Source: Lingula anatina
Lineage: Eukaryota > Brachiopoda > Lingulata > Lingulida > Lingulidae
Reading direction: 5' to 3'
Assembly (NCBI RefSeq): GCF_001039355.2
Contig: NW_019775612.1
Span: forward strand, 181,752 to 245,751
Length of the DNA: 64,000 nucleotides
Positions 51,202 through 61,309 of this stretch are shown here, in pieces. Every line of letters begins with the position of its first letter. Positions within the stretch are counted from its first letter, which is position 1. Below the pieces are notes generated by a model. It was not told the origin of the DNA. It saw nothing but the letters and a program-made list of their open reading frames with translations, and ran no database searches. The translations under genes and the position numbers were made by a program.

Positions 51202-53160
51202 ATGGCTTCTGCAGAGTTCTATGATGTCAGCAGTGATAATTTTCCGACATGTCACGTTTGCGGTAACGAGTTTGCCGACCCGCGCGTCCTCCCATGTTAC
51301 CACACTTTCTGTCTGGGTTGCATAGCCCAGCAGGTGGCAGCGGATGGGACGGGAGAGGGCCGCATCAAGTGTCCAGTTTGCGACCACGGGACCGCCGTTC
51401 CAGCAGGTGGACTGGAGAAACTTGACCGGAACTTCTTCTTGACCAAGGCGAAGGACTTGGTGTTGACAAGAGCGACCGAAGGTGAAACGTGCGGAAATTG
51501 TGAGTCGCAAATTGCCGAGTCTTACTGCCAAGATTGCAGGTACTTCTTTTGCCGAAACTGCCGAGACAAACAGCATAACTGCATGAAGATTCTAGGTGGA
51601 CACAGACTGACCCTCGTGTCGGAACTGACCAGAGCTCACACTCACACAGGGGCACTCAGCAAGCAGCTTAAAGCGTTCGTCGACGCGACCCTGCTCTGCG
51701 AGAAACACGAGGGAGAGAAGCTGGCATTCTATTGTAAAGATGACGACACTGTTGTATGTCGGGAATGCATTGTCACAAAACACAAACTTCACGACTGTGT
51801 GGATATTGCAGGTGAATCACTTGCACAGAAGGAGATGTTAGAAGAAGTCATTAAAGTTCTGCTTCAGAATGTGCATACATTTGAAAATGTTGAGGAGGCA
51901 CTAAACAAACTGCAGAACGATACTGAAGATAACAAAAGCAATGTAATGTCGATCATGCAACAACAAGTTTTAGAAACTAAAAGAGAGCTGGACACCACTT
52001 ATGATGAATTAACAAGAAAGGCAGAGGCCCATGCCACAGCTCAAATCGAGATCCTTCAGTCTGAAAAAGATCGCATTCACCTGCAGAAGGTAGCCATTGA
52101 CAGCGTGTGTGGGTTTGCCAAGCAGCTTCTCCAACATGGAACCGACACAGAGGTGATGGCACATGCTAAGAATATACAGGTCAGAATGACAGAGATGAAG
52201 AATCTAACTCCCAGCCCACCAACCGAAACCACTGAGCTGATTTTCATCAGAGGAACTCTTCCAGTCTTAGGAACTCTGAAAGAGATACAGCCGGCTCCCC
52301 AGATGTCACCATGTGCACCATGTGAGCAAGTTTGCTCTGAAGCAACAGAACAAGTAAAATCGGCAAAGTGGCTGCAGACTGCGTGTTTGGTAGGCAGATT
52401 CACTTGCAAGTTGTCAAGTTTGTGGAACATCACATGCTGTCGCAGCGGGGATGTTTATTTGGTTTCTGGCCTTCGCGGTAAACTCGAGGCAACATCGTCA
52501 TCTGGCGAGGCGTTATTTCATGTTCATATCCCCGACCCCAGGGGTGTCACTGTCCTCAATAACGACAGGCTGGTAGTCACATGTAAGGATGGATGCCGGG
52601 TGTATACTACCTATGGTAAACTTATCCACACATTTGGTCAGAGCGATATGTCCAAGCCATGGGGTGTTACAGTGGACAACCACGGAAACATACTTGTCTG
52701 TGATGTGGGAAACACCGATAAACACATTTGTGTGTACGACTCCGTCAAATATAGTCTGATGAAAAAGATCAGGCTTCTTGCCTGCAGAGACCCTTGTTAC
52801 ATTGCAGTTCTTCCAGCAAATGACGTCATTGTGGTGAGTGACTGTAACGAACACTGTGTATATGGAGTGACACCCCAGGGTCATGTTGTGTTTCAGTATG
52901 GGCACCCTGGCAATCAAGGCTCCGGGGACGGAGAGCTCTACCACCCCTATGGACTGTGCACGGACAACTTTGGACACATCTTCATTGCAGACCAGTGGAA
53001 CCACAGGGTCGTCACTTTGGACTCGGATGGTCAGTTTTTGAGACACGTGGTTAGTAAACCTCAAGTTGAGCGGCCAGTGGCTGTGGCCGTTGACCATAGA
53101 GGACATCTACTGGTGGCGGAATATGGAGGACGGGTGAAAATTTTTAGTTATGTCTGTTGA
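51202..53160 (+). CDS. Intronless TRIM-NHL E3 ubiquitin ligase-like protein
   Basis: A single open exon of 652 residues. RING-HC finger at 17-60: C17-x2-C20, C32-x-H34-x2-C37-x2-C40, C57-x2-C60. A B-box 1 type cluster starts at C97 (CGNCESQIAESYCQDCRYFFC), and a B-box 2 follows at about 165-200 (LCEKHEGEKLAFYCKDDD, CRECIVTKHKLHDC). A coiled coil covers about 205-320. The C-terminal 220 residues are NHL repeats with recurring PWGVTVDNHGNILVCDVGN, PYGLCTDNFGHIFIADQWNH and PVAVAVDHRGHLLVAEYGG. RING-B-box-coiled-coil-NHL is the TRIM2/TRIM3/TRIM32/TRIM71 layout, without the filamin domain of TRIM2/3/71. Start: the ATG at 51202 follows ACGTG; upstream in-frame codons lack an ATG. Lack of introns among intron-rich neighbours suggests a retro-derived or lineage-expanded copy. 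The function, ubiquitin transfer to NHL-bound targets, is family inference; orthology to a named TRIM is not claimed. Confidence 0.9.
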   Translation: MASAEFYDVSSDNFPTCHVCGNEFADPRVLPCYHTFCLGCIAQQVAADGTGEGRIKCPVCDHGTAVPAGGLEKLDRNFFLTKAKDLVLTRATEGETCGNCESQIAESYCQDCRYFFCRNCRDKQHNCMKILGGHRLTLVSELTRAHTHTGALSKQLKAFVDATLLCEKHEGEKLAFYCKDDDTVVCRECIVTKHKLHDCVDIAGESLAQKEMLEEVIKVLLQNVHTFENVEEALNKLQNDTEDNKSNVMSIMQQQVLETKRELDTTYDELTRKAEAHATAQIEILQSEKDRIHLQKVAIDSVCGFAKQLLQHGTDTEVMAHAKNIQVRMTEMKNLTPSPPTETTELIFIRGTLPVLGTLKEIQPAPQMSPCAPCEQVCSEATEQVKSAKWLQTACLVGRFTCKLSSLWNITCCRSGDVYLVSGLRGKLEATSSSGEALFHVHIPDPRGVTVLNNDRLVVTCKDGCRVYTTYGKLIHTFGQSDMSKPWGVTVDNHGNILVCDVGNTDKHICVYDSVKYSLMKKIRLLACRDPCYIAVLPANDVIVVSDCNEHCVYGVTPQGHVVFQYGHPGNQGSGDGELYHPYGLCTDNFGHIFIADQWNHRVVTLDSDGQFLRHVVSKPQVERPVAVAVDHRGHLLVAEYGGRVKIFSYVC

Positions 53161-54910
53161 TTGAAGGAGAATATTAGAAATATCTCATTGCAGAGTCGTA
53201 CAATATTCAGCAGGCTGAGAATAAAATGGCGGCGGGGGGGGGGGTGGCAGCCGTTGAAGGCAATACATCAAGAAGTTTGATTTTTAGGAGGGTGGGGTAT
53301 AACCTTTTCACCCAGGCTGAGGGGAAAATAACAGATAAGCAATTAAATGGACTGGATCGACTGCAAATTCCTACCGTCCCCAGCCCCTAAACACCAGGTG
53401 CAGATTATTAAAAACCAAGCTCTCTACAATGGTTAAGTTTTTTTTTCTGTGTTATCTTTAATTCAGAAGATATCGAGAAATCGCTTCGCCGAAATGACAT
53501 AACAGCTTCATGATTTAGGAAATTTGGGACTTATAAAAATACCTCTATGCCAGTGAACAAAATACATGTCATTTTGTGTACAAACCCATTGACCCTACGA
53601 CCTTCATACATGTAGGTGCATAATAAATAAAATACTTCATCGCAACCTCCGGTCTTTTTCTTACTTATTCGGGTACTTAATGTGAACGATAAAACTTAAC
53701 TCTTGCATTATAAAGGTCTAACGTGCTTTGTATCCATTTGAAACTCTATTTTGACAACACTAATATGGTTGTTTATAATTAAACAAACGTTAAGAGGTAA
53801 AAGAGGCAAAAACGTAACGAAGAATAATTAACCATTCCAATCATTATGTGACTTGTTTTGACTTTAAAAAAATTAATAATAAACACGTGTTAGTTACGTC
53901 ACTTTATGCCGACACATGGTAATTATTTAAGTTCTTATAGTTAAAGTACCTGGTGTTATCATCATTAACAGTTTTTCGTCCAGGCAAAGGTTGCATGGGT
54001 GCTGATTTCTCCTTTGTGGCGCTGATTTCTTTATTCTGAGGGATAATGCCATACTGGGTGTTATTTTCTTTTAATTTCCAAATGTATTTAGATAACTCAG
54101 TTTTTACAGCATATTTTTTGTCCCTAAATGTCTTAGTGTGATTATTATATCTCAACTAAATTACCCACCACAAAGGCCTATATATTTCATGCATTTGTTC
54201 TTTGTATCAACCGAGTTTATTGTATGTGTGCGTGGGAGTCTATTCCTGATGTTAGTCTCTCTATCCCGGTGATAATCAAGGAAGGACGAGTTACTGATTT
54301 TTTTTAAAAGTTATTTATTCCGTTGATGAAACAATTCATAAATACACTTTAACCTGGTGAGCAACTGCCTAGAAAGTAGCTATTTGAAATAAGTAGCCTG
54401 AAGATCACTGTAGCAGACACTAAGTTAAATCCACACGAAGAACTGTAATGAAGTGGTGAATAAGTAAGTAATAAGTAAGCGAATAAGTAAGTAAGTTAAA
54501 AGAGAGCCAGTGGTCTCTTTTTATACCCTTTTGACTACCACGCCCAAACGATAGCCAAACCCCAATTTTCACGTGGTGTGTCTTATGTATACTCTATTTC
54601 CAAATTTCCTTTTAAAGGTGCCAAATGTATAACTTCAAGCAGCTTACTTTCTGTACCTCTAGGAGTTGCCTCTTTCTAGCTTTCTTTGGTTCGTATAGTA
54701 AACTGATCTATCTTTACTATTATGTATCACTGATCAAATGTTTCCTTTCTAATGCTGTCAGCTTCGCTTCCACCGCAAGATTTCATCACGGCGAGGCCGT
54801 CGTCCCTAAATAGTCCTACCGATGTGACGCACGCTGCTCTGCCGGGCTTCTTCGTCGGTACACATATTTCTTTATTACATGTCTCTTGTTTATTCATTTA
54901 TTAAATAAAG
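53161..54910. other. 3' flank of the TRIM-NHL gene
   Basis: Contains a G-run (53234-53245) and 3'UTR-like sequence that recurs after the two detached NHL fragments. A GTAAGTAA-type degenerate repeat lies at about 54455-54500. No gene was recognised. Confidence 0.5.
53220..53225 (+). terminator. Candidate poly(A) signal of the TRIM-NHL gene
   Basis: AATAAA lies 60 nt after the stop codon. A second AATAAATAAA lies near 53620. The first is altered to AAGAAA-like sequence in the copy at 56716. Confidence 0.5.
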
Positions 54911-55621
54911 TGTCTCATATCAGTCAAGAGAGTAAGAGATGTCAGTGTCTGGACACAGAACATTCTCCCCAGTTAAGTTCATTTTTCACAAAACACTTAC
55001 AACTGGAATTTACCACCAGGTGCTTTCTCAAAGCCCTAGATTATCACTCAACGACTGACTTATTGAGTTCACAAACTGTGCCACATTGTTTCTTATTATT
55101 TGATATGTCCACCGCATGGTGACATTTACACTGCCCTGCACTGGATCTCCCTTAGCCTCGCCCCCCTCCTGCAGCTCTCCACTCCCACCCTGATGCCCAT
55201 CCTCCTCCGCCTTAGCAGTCCATTCTTCTGGAACAGGTGGCGGGCTCTTCACTACAGTCATGTCAATACTTCCAGGGTTTGATGGGGGTTCTGCTTGTGA
55301 GAGTTCACCTAACAGCTGCCTCATGTTTCTTGGTGTTGAAGCCTCGTGAGTGTTGAATTCAGAGCTGTCTTTATCTGTCTGAATGTGGCCTGGTGGGAGC
55401 GTCTGATCTGGCGAAGTAGGTTCATTCTGCGCATTCTCATTAACAGCATCAGCCCCGGGTGTGTTTTGTAGATGATTGCTTCCCAACTGTGCCTCTGGGT
55501 CACCTCTAACGCAATCGGTTGGTCCTATTAAAAGTAATACTTTATTATAAATTGGTAAAGGTGTCATAATTAGAGGCATTGCTCTTAGAACCCAGCATAT
55601 TTTATATCTTTCCCAAATAAC

Positions 55622-55623
<2 letters not shown>

Positions 55624-55666
<43 letters not shown>
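55624..55666. repeat. (CA)n microsatellite
   Basis: About 40 bases of CA in the intron of the broken TIR copy; the counterpart at 59961-59984 is shorter. Confidence 0.95.
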
Positions 55667-55667
<1 letters not shown>

Positions 55668-55894
55668 CATGGACATACTTTATCAGATCAAATAATTGCC
55701 ATACTGCCCTTGAATGAATGATAGCATATCTTGGACTGCATACTAAGCATGCCTATCAGGTCTCAAGTATTTCTATTTAGTCTGTTGATATTTTCCTTAG
55801 AAGTTACAGCTATGCACATCCATTGATGCATTTCTAGTGCACAGTTTTCACAAATATTTCATTTTCTTATATTTGGCAGCCCTCTTTGAAAGTT

Positions 55895-55898
<4 letters not shown>

Positions 55899-55978
<80 letters not shown>
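55899..55978. repeat. (TA)n microsatellite
   Basis: About 80 bases of TA followed by (ATTT)n. It replaces a poly-T segment at the matching place of unit 2 (60221-60237). Confidence 0.95.
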
Positions 55979-55982
<4 letters not shown>

Positions 55983-56575
55983 TTATTTATTTATTGCAAA
56001 GCAAAACTCCAATTAATTCAATCAGACCTTTTACTGGTTATCATATATTATTACTTACAGCTACGTGTAGAACCAAAATTGCATCGTTTGAACAGTAAAA
56101 TATGCCTGTTGGTGAAGGTAAACAATTTTATGCAAATCTGACCAGAGTCTCCACTGTCTAGCACTATCGGCCTATACTACCTCCTACTTGTTCATTTAAG
56201 TCTCTCTGTCGGGGATTTTCACACAGCACAGTTTTCTTCACCTTGGACCAGGCGTGCTCAACTTCTTCGGGACTTTCTCCTTGGCGGAAATTTACTATGG
56301 ATGCGACATTCAGCTGTTCCGGGATACCGCTATCAGTGGGTTGAACACCATGGATGGCAAGGGGCACAAAACGTGAAGTACCGATCAACTCAAGGAATGC
56401 AGACTGGGCAATGTACTCTGACCAACAATCTCGATTGAAGGCTGGACTCAAAACAACGATCGTGTAGCGTGATTCTCCCATTACTTAAAATGTTCATTTA
56501 TGATCATCCGCCCGGGGAGCAAATCGCGATCTGCGTAGTAGCCTCTGAGAGGTCTTGCGTTATTACCATAAGGCC

Positions 56576-56850
56576 AGTCGAGCTGCCAGTGGCTGTGGCC
56601 GTTGACCAAAGAGGGCATCTTCTGGTGGCGGAATATGGAGGACGGGTGAAAACTTTTCGTATGTTGATTGAAGTAGAATCTTAAGGTTACATCCCACTGC
56701 ATAGTCTTAGGCTGAGAAGAAAAATGAAGGGGGGCGGGGGGGCAGCCGTTGAAGACAATACATCAAGCAGATTATTTTTTTAGGCTTCTGGTGTATACAC
56801 TATTTTTGACTCTGGCTGGACATCAGGTGCAGAATATTAAAAACCGATCT
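56576..56850 (+). pseudogene. Detached 3' piece of a TRIM-NHL gene, copy B
   Basis: The piece starts in the last NHL repeat (VELPVAVAVDQRGHLLVAEY) and continues through the 3'UTR-like GGCAGCCGTTGAAGACAATA block, aligning with 53065-53420. The end of the frame is shifted (KTFRMLIEVES instead of KIFSYVC). It has no RING, B-box or start codon. It joins the broken TIR copy head to head within about 27 bases of unrelated sequence. Confidence 0.85.
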
Positions 56851-57047
56851 GTATATCATCGTTAACGTTTGTCAGTCGGGCCAGTAGCCTATTGCTTTTA
56901 GCCTTTAAACAAGTGGAGGGGAGAGAGAGTTGTAAGTTTCTAATTTTGACACAACTCTCGTTATGAATACCCTGAGTGTCAGGGCACAGTAAAAGCTACC
57001 TTGTTAAAAATCTTGTGATGGGATCGCTTTTACTATTTCACGTTTCT

Positions 57048-57115
57048 TATTGCTGATATGGGTTATATATGAAATCAAGATCGAGCTGGCAATACGGAAA
57101 TCTAGAACCTATAGG
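57048..57115 (+). repeat. Short dispersed repeat, copy 1
   Basis: TTGCTGATATGGGTTATATA followed by GAAATCAAGATCGAGCTGG recurs at 63139-63193 as TTGCTGATGTGGGTTATATA plus GAAATCAAGATCGAGCCGG. Confidence 0.75.
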
Positions 57116-58337
57116 GGCAGTTATGAATAGAGAGGCTGACGAATTTTCTAGTACAGTGAATAGTGATGAGAAATGAATTTATTGTCGTTTAACGAGTCAA
57201 CGCAAAATGTGTTAGAGAAGCAATTCAGGTGAGGAAATGAGTTCATAGGGCGGGGAGTTTGACATGCGCAGATTGTGCATTGCACAATAGTATAAAAGGA
57301 AATGTGAGATGAGCAGATTTCATTCGAGGCTGTTTTCAGCTTGCTGCGTCAGGTCCAAGTAAATCGCAAATATAAAACAAAGAATATTTTAAATGATATA
57401 GAAGTTTGGTCAAGAAAGTAATATATCAGAGAAGGCACAAAATGGAACAGTTGTAATAAGTTAATTGGAGTATTAAAGGGTATGTGCTTAGAAATAATTA
57501 TGATTAATGAAGAAAACATAGATCAGTGTAAAATGTACAAAATTGGTAACAAAGAAGAGATAGTAGTTGGGATAAGACATTAGAAAATAGTGGTTTCTGA
57601 TGTACAGTAAATTCTGGGCATTTACACATTCGGTAATATAGGTATAAAAATGAAATAGTTCAAATATGGAACGAAAGAATTTATTGAAATATATAAAAGG
57701 TGGTTGAAAAGAAAACAGCAGAAGTAGAGGAAATAAGAGAAGTTTGTAAATGGTTATAGTCGGAGAGNATAAGTATATAAACGGTTTTATAGATCACAAG
57801 TTTTGGATACAGTTTAATTTGGTGATAAAGGGGAAATTGCCAAAATTTCCAGGTTTTCTATATATGTATCCATTTGAAACCCTTTTTTTTGACAAAATGT
57901 ATCCATTTGAAACACTTTTTTAAACAAAACATGTTAAACAACCTTTAACCTTCAATTGTGCACAACAGTTTATTTTATTTCTATTTCAAAATAAGGTAAA
58001 ATCCCACATTTACATTGAACATAACAATGGTCGTAGAACACTTCAAGAATGATAAAATGGTACTGGTCGAATAAGAAATATATATACAGTATATACATTA
58101 ATGTCTTAAGGAGAGAGAGAGAGTTTGTGTGTGTGTGTGTGTGAGACACAGGCCAGATCTTTATCTAGTCCAGTGACTAACTGGACCAGATCCCAGATCT
58201 TTTTTCTTTCTTTTTTTTTAACAGCATATAATTTACATGTTTATTGGCCAAGTAATTTACATGTGAGCTATCAGTTTGTTTGCATGGCACATGTAATAAA
58301 ATAGTGGACTCCTCTCTTCAAATAATCCTGGATCTGC

Positions 58338-58340
<3 letters not shown>

Positions 58341-58398
<58 letters not shown>

Positions 58399-58420
58399 CC
58401 TATATATATATATATATATA
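58341..58420. repeat. (TA)n microsatellite with AGGCCT interruption
   Basis: About 75 bases of TA interrupted by TAGGCCTA; similar AGGCCT-interrupted TA occurs at 58499-58530 and 58918-58938. Confidence 0.95.
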
Positions 58421-58570
58421 ATAAAAAGAAAAAAAGAACAGCAGCTATTTTGCCCCGACCGGTTTCATGTAATATATATATATTCATGTTATATATATAT
58501 AGGCCTATATATATAGGCCTATATATATTAAAAATGAAAACGTTTGCCTGTACGAGTAATATTATATATA

Positions 58571-58718
58571 ATAAAAGAAAAAGAAGAACAGCAACTTTCT
58601 TGCCCCGACCGGTTTCTTTCTTTCTTCAGGGGGTTTTGTTTATTTGTTACTATTTGTCTAGTAACAAATAAACAAATAAACAAACGGGGCAAGAAAGTTG
58701 CTGTTCTTCTTTTTCTTT

Positions 58719-58721
<3 letters not shown>
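58571..58721. repeat. Nested perfect hairpin, 36-bp outer arms
   Basis: The outer arms 58571-58606 and 58686-58721 are perfect reverse complements (left arm ends CAACTTTCTTGCCCC). Inner arms TTGTTTATTTGTTACT and AGTAACAAATAAACAA are also complementary. A degraded direct copy of the left arm with the same GCCCCGACCGGTTTC lies at 58427-58467. It is flanked by TA runs on both sides, so it may be a foldback element inserted into TA. Confidence 0.85.

Positions 58722-58722
<1 letters not shown>

Positions 58723-58772
<50 letters not shown>
58723..58772. repeat. (TA)n microsatellite
   Basis: About 48 bases of TA immediately after the hairpin. Confidence 0.95.
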
Positions 58773-58775
<3 letters not shown>

Positions 58776-58961
58776 TAAAATAAATAAATAAAACAAGAAA
58801 CATGTAATAACCCCGGTATGCCCAATCGTCAGCAGAAGATTAATTAATTTTCATTAATTTTAATTGTTCATAAATGCTCCGGACTGTTTAGCACTCTGTA
58901 CCACACTCACGCTTGTTATATATATATAGGCCTATATATGACACAGTATCAAACAATCTTG

Positions 58962-60775
58962 TGTCTCATATCAGTCAAGAGACTAAGAGATGTCAGTGTT
59001 TGGACACAGCACATTCTCCCCAGTTAAGTTCATTTTTCACAAAATACTTACGACTGGAATTTACCACCAGGTGCTTTCTCAAAGCCCTAGATTATCTCTC
59101 AACGACTGAAGTATTGAGTGTAAAGTATTTCTTATTCCTTGTAATGGGTTCCATCGCCCGGTGTCATGTACACTGCCCTGCACTGAATCTCCTTCAGCCC
59201 CGCCCCCCTCCTGCAGCTCTCCACTCCCACCCTGATGCCCCTCCTCTGCCTTAGCAGTCAATTCTTCTGGAACAGGTGGCGGGCTCTTCACTACAGTCAT
59301 GTCAATACTTCCAGGGTAAGATGGGGGTTCTGTTTGTGAGGGTTCATCTAACAGCTGCCCCATGTCTCTTGGTGTTGAAGCCTCGTGTGTGTTGAATTCA
59401 GAGCTGTCTTTATCTGCCGGAATGTGGCCTGGTGGGTTCGTCTGTTCTGGCGAAGAAGGTCCATTCTCCGCATTCTCATTATCAGCATCAGCCCTGGGTG
59501 TGTTCTGTGGATGATTGCTTCCCAACTGTGCCTCTGGGTCACCTCTAACGCAATCGGTAGGCCTTGGCTCATCTTCTGAAACATCATTGCCTGGAACTTG
59601 CTCGTGATTGTCACCTTCATTCACCAAATTGTCAGGATGTACACTTATCTGTACACTGTCAAGCCTGTCTTCTACACAGCCAGGGCTAGGATGTAAGGTC
59701 TGGTTGTTGCCTGTGTAATCTTCATCTGTAATCATCAGAGGTTATTATAATAATAATTTATTTATTTATTTATTTATTTTAAAACTAGGTAAACCACTGG
59801 AGGCACCATTATGTCCATTATTATGTAAATTTGTTTTTATCTCTTACATAACATCTCCTATTAAAAGTAATACCTTACTATAACTTGATAAAAGCGTCAT
59901 AATTGGTGGCATTGTTTTAGAACCCAGCATATTTTATATCTTTCCCAAATAACAGTATACACACACACACACACACACACACACGAACATACTAATCAGA
60001 TCAAATAATTGCCATACTGCCCTTGAATGAATGATAGCATATCTTGGACTGCATACTAAGCACGCCTATCAGGTCTCATGTATTTCTATTAACTCTGTTG
60101 ATATTTTCCTTAGAAGTTACAGCTATGCACATCCATTGATGCATTTTTAGTGCACAGTTACTTATCACAAATGTTTCATTTCCTGATATTTGGCAGCCCT
60201 CTTTGTAAGTTTGCTATAAAGTTTTTTTTTTTTTTTCAGGGAAAAAGGTTTAGATTCAAGGCAAAACTCCAATTAATTCAATCAGACCTTTTACTGGTTA
60301 TCATATATTATTACGTACAGCTACGTGTAGGACCAAAATTGTATCGTTTGAACAGTAAAATATGCCTGTCGGTGAAGGTAAACAATTTTATGCAAATCTT
60401 ACCAGAGTCTCCGCTGTCTGGCACTATCGGCCCACTAGCTCCTACTTGTTGTGGATCTTCACACAGCACAGTTTTCTCTACCTTGGACCAGGCAGACTTA
60501 TCTTCTTCGGAGCTTTCTCCTTGTCGGAAATATACTATGGATGCGACATTCAGCTGTTTCGGGATTTGAACGCCAGAGATGGCAAGGGGCACAAAGCGTG
60601 ACGTACCGATCAACTCAAGGAATGCAGCCTGGGCGATGTATTCTGACCAACAATCTCGAATGAAGGCTGGACTCAAAACAACGATCGTGTAGCGTGACTG
60701 CCCCAACACTTGAAAATGTTCATTTATGATCATCCGTCCGGGGAGCAAATCACGATCTGCATAGTAGCCTTTGAG
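58962..60775. repeat. Segmental duplication, unit 2
   Basis: Counterpart of 54911-56549, carrying the intact TIR-domain gene. Shared intron landmarks include AGAACCCAGCATATTTTATA followed by a (CA)n tract (55624 and 59961) and CTTGAATGAATGATAGCATA. Confidence 0.9.
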
Positions 60776-60961
60776 CTTTCTTGTATCAGGCCATGTGATC
60801 TTTTCTAAATGTTTCACTAAAGTTTTAACAAAGTTTAAGCTCTTTCTTCCGTCCTCGTAATCTGGGATCCCCCGTACTTGATCCGTGTTGTAATACAGCA
60901 CAAAGAAGTCATATTTGTAAGTTTGGGATGTCTGCTGTTGTCGGAGAGTTGAACTTGCCAT
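59079..60961 (-). CDS. TIR-domain protein with acidic proline-rich tail
   Basis: Two exons, 60961-60403 and 59725-59079 (TGA), join in phase 1 into 401 residues. Residues 15-160 are a TIR domain: box 1 YKYDFFVLYYNTD (15-27), box 2/BB loop YYADRDLLPG (66-75) with the signalling proline, and SRYTIVVLSPAFIRDCWSEY (89-108). The BB loop and CWSEY resemble Toll/MyD88-type rather than bacterial TIRs. Two other features are absent: no signal peptide, membrane helix, death domain or LRR. The tail (about 185-375) is acidic, Pro/Ser/Thr-rich and probably disordered; the last 20 residues (IRNTLHSILQSLRDNLGL) look amphipathic. ATG 60961 follows an acceptor-like TTATTTCAG at 60972, so a non-coding first exon is likely. 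TIR domains signal by homotypic assembly with receptors or adaptors, so a cytosolic innate-immune adaptor is likely; NADase activity cannot be judged. No named orthologue is recognised. Confidence 0.85.
59961..59984. repeat. (CA)n microsatellite
   Basis: Short CA run in the TIR gene intron, counterpart of 55624-55666. Confidence 0.9.
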
Positions 60962-61309
60962 GGCAGTGTGCTGAAATAAACCTTGCTTGAAATTTGATTG
61001 TCAACAAGTTAGTTCTGTTATTTTGCCATTTAAATACATGTACAATCGATACTTCAAAGTTTTTTCGTTTCCTTCGTTGTTTGAGTGACCCACAAAAACA
61101 TTGTTAATGAAAACATCTAAACATTCTTGCCACGTGAGCCTAGTCTGGTCTGGTATTCCAACTGTAACAACTCTACTTCTTAATTATCATAACCTACAAC
61201 TCAATGTTTCACAGAATCACAAAAAATCCCCAAATGTCAACATCTATTTTTAATACGGGGATAACCACCGGGATTCCCCCAGCCTCGTTTTCATTTTTTA
61301 ATCTAAAAA

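Larger units (their letters stand above)
54911..56549. repeat. Segmental duplication, unit 1
   Basis: Begins TGTCTCATATCAGTCAAGAG and runs through the TIR gene body to AGCCTCTGAG. It matches 58962-60775 in the same orientation and order, offset 4.05 kb at the left and 4.2 kb at the right because of indels. Unit 1 lacks about 290 bp present at roughly 59570-59850 and has a long (TA)n at 55899-55978 that unit 2 lacks. Confidence 0.9.
55028..56550 (-). pseudogene. TIR-domain gene copy, broken
   Basis: A damaged relative of the gene at 59079-60961. The 5' part encoding the first 62 or so residues of the TIR domain is gone: similarity starts at GYYADRDLLPG (near 56549), right beside a piece of TRIM-NHL in the opposite orientation. 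Further lesions: a frame shift and stop just after IINEHF (about 56485), a stop (TAG, 56158-56160) before the old exon end, and a donor changed from GTAAGA to GTCAGA (56142). The rest of the TIR domain (SRYTIVVLSPAFNRDCWSEY) and the second exon (55524-55028, acidic proline-rich tail ending SLSDNLGL) remain readable. The acceptor at 55524 is created by a deletion edge relative to the intact copy. Transcription is possible but a full TIR protein is not. Confidence 0.85.
56851..58961. other. Spacer between the duplicated units
   Basis: Purine-rich sequence at about 57115-57850 includes TATAAAAGGA (57291) and an ambiguous base N near 57768; after it, GTATCCATTTGAAAC at about 57867 matches the TRIM 3' flank at 53728. 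This suggests an insertion of roughly 1 kb. From 58341 onward the spacer is (TA)n tracts with AGGCCT islands and the nested hairpin at 58571-58721. No gene was recognised. Confidence 0.5.

Noticed and set aside
52513-53106. 197-codon minus-strand frame opposite the NHL repeats
   Set aside because: Shadow of a strongly constrained plus-strand coding region.
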